A stretch of DNA of 48,660 bases from a virus, in IMG/VR virus record IMGVR_UViG_3300027971_000070, positions 1 through 48,660 of that record; one strand, written 5' to 3'. The notes under the pieces are model-generated. The model was not told the DNA's origin and searched no databases. It worked only from the letters and a program-made list of their open reading frames with translations. Position 1 is the stretch's first letter, and each line of letters opens with the position of its first letter. Shown here piece by piece: positions 48,386-48,660 of this stretch. The translations under genes were made by a program, and so were the position numbers.

Positions 48386-48660
48386 TATGCGTTGACACTT
48401 TTGATTACAATGAATCGCAGACTAAGAGCTTCAGATAATGATCCTCCGGTAATGTTACGGATCGTGACATTGGCATTACCTGTTGCTGGAGCTACCGCAA
48501 AGTTGTATGCACCAAGCGTTCCTCCAGAGATGTGACTTACCAACACGATGTCCGTAGCTTCAATAACCGAATTGCTCAAGTTGAAGGTAACGGCGGTAGC
48601 GGACGCAAGTGCCGCGCTATCGGTAACGATAATTCCAGTAGGACGATTGAGAGTAACAGC
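48385..48660 (-). CDS. Tail or fibre protein, N-terminus cut by window edge
   Basis: Open to the window end, 91 residues visible. It reads AVTLNRPTGIIVTDSAALAS, TAVTFNLSNSVIEATDIVLV, SHISGGTLGAYNFAVA, then VTIRNITGGSLSEALSLRFI. The segment VSHISGGTxGAYNxxV...ITGGSLSEAL is a familiar phage tail module. The in-frame TTG at 48579 is unlikely to be the true start because the coding signal continues to the edge. The stop overlaps the next ATG. Palindrome copy 48617-48632 encodes IVTDS. Confidence 0.65.
   Translation of the reverse strand, partial: AVTLNRPTGIIVTDSAALASATAVTFNLSNSVIEATDIVLVSHISGGTLGAYNFAVAPATGNANVTIRNITGGSLSEALSLRFIVIKSVNA
48617..48632. repeat. 16-bp palindrome, copy 21
   Basis: CTATCGGTAACGATAA, one mismatch, inside the gene cut by the window end (IVTDS frame). 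Confidence 0.8.

Overview
The window looks like most or all of the genome of an uncultured tailed phage with a short-tail (podovirus-like) plan. Visible are a large terminase, a large portal, scaffold and capsid candidates, tail-tube-like head-tail proteins, three ejection-type internal virion proteins (one of 2193 residues), collagen-like and glycine-rich tail fibres, a lysis cluster and replication genes. No ribosomal, tRNA or housekeeping genes are seen. There is also no integrase, DNA polymerase or RNA polymerase, so the phage probably borrows host polymerases. Genes are cut at both ends (1-150 and 48385-48660, both minus strand), as expected if a circular or permuted genome was opened in the middle of the late block. 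The host cannot be named. Good TTGACA boxes argue for a sigma-70-like host polymerase. Late genes mostly start after A/T-rich leaders without a Shine-Dalgarno sequence, while several early genes have AGGAGG-like sites.

Layout. 1-12751 (minus): lysis genes, tail fibres and receptor-binding proteins, head proteins, scaffold and portal. 12788-14638 (plus): large terminase, facing away from the other virion genes. 14639-15021: an apparently structured non-coding stretch. 15022-15795 (minus): a small gene, an HNH nuclease and an XRE repressor. 15821-24338 (plus): a tightly coupled early operon with a PAPS-reductase-like protein, a candidate small RNA, two winged-helix replication proteins, a DnaB helicase, a PD-(D/E)XK resolvase, a run of tiny basic proteins, a glycosyltransferase and a dCMP deaminase. 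24339-25394: about 1 kb without genes, rich in short direct repeats (origin candidate). 25395-28660 (mostly plus): an accessory region with an ArdA antirestriction protein, micro-genes, a minus-strand small-terminase candidate and eight copies of CCCTCCACA. 28657-30285 (plus): a DEAD/SNF2-type helicase. 30306-30842: a second structured RNA candidate. 30868-34558 (minus): a recombination operon with a ParB/KorB-like protein, an SSB-like protein and a RecB/Cas4-like nuclease. 34777-48660 (minus): internal virion and head-tail proteins.

The most striking signal is a 16-bp palindrome, TTATCGKWWMCGATAA. It occurs at least 21 times across the window, always with the intact core ATCGKWWMCGAT. About half the copies lie between genes, often 5-11 bp before a start codon. 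The rest lie inside unrelated genes in two reading frames, so the DNA word is conserved and not a peptide. Between 22 and 40 kb the copies are spaced roughly 1.4-2.4 kb apart. This resembles the dispersed operators of plasmid KorB or the stoperators of mycobacteriophages more than an ordinary promoter element. The ParB/KorB-like protein at 31159-32142 is a natural candidate reader, but that link is inference.
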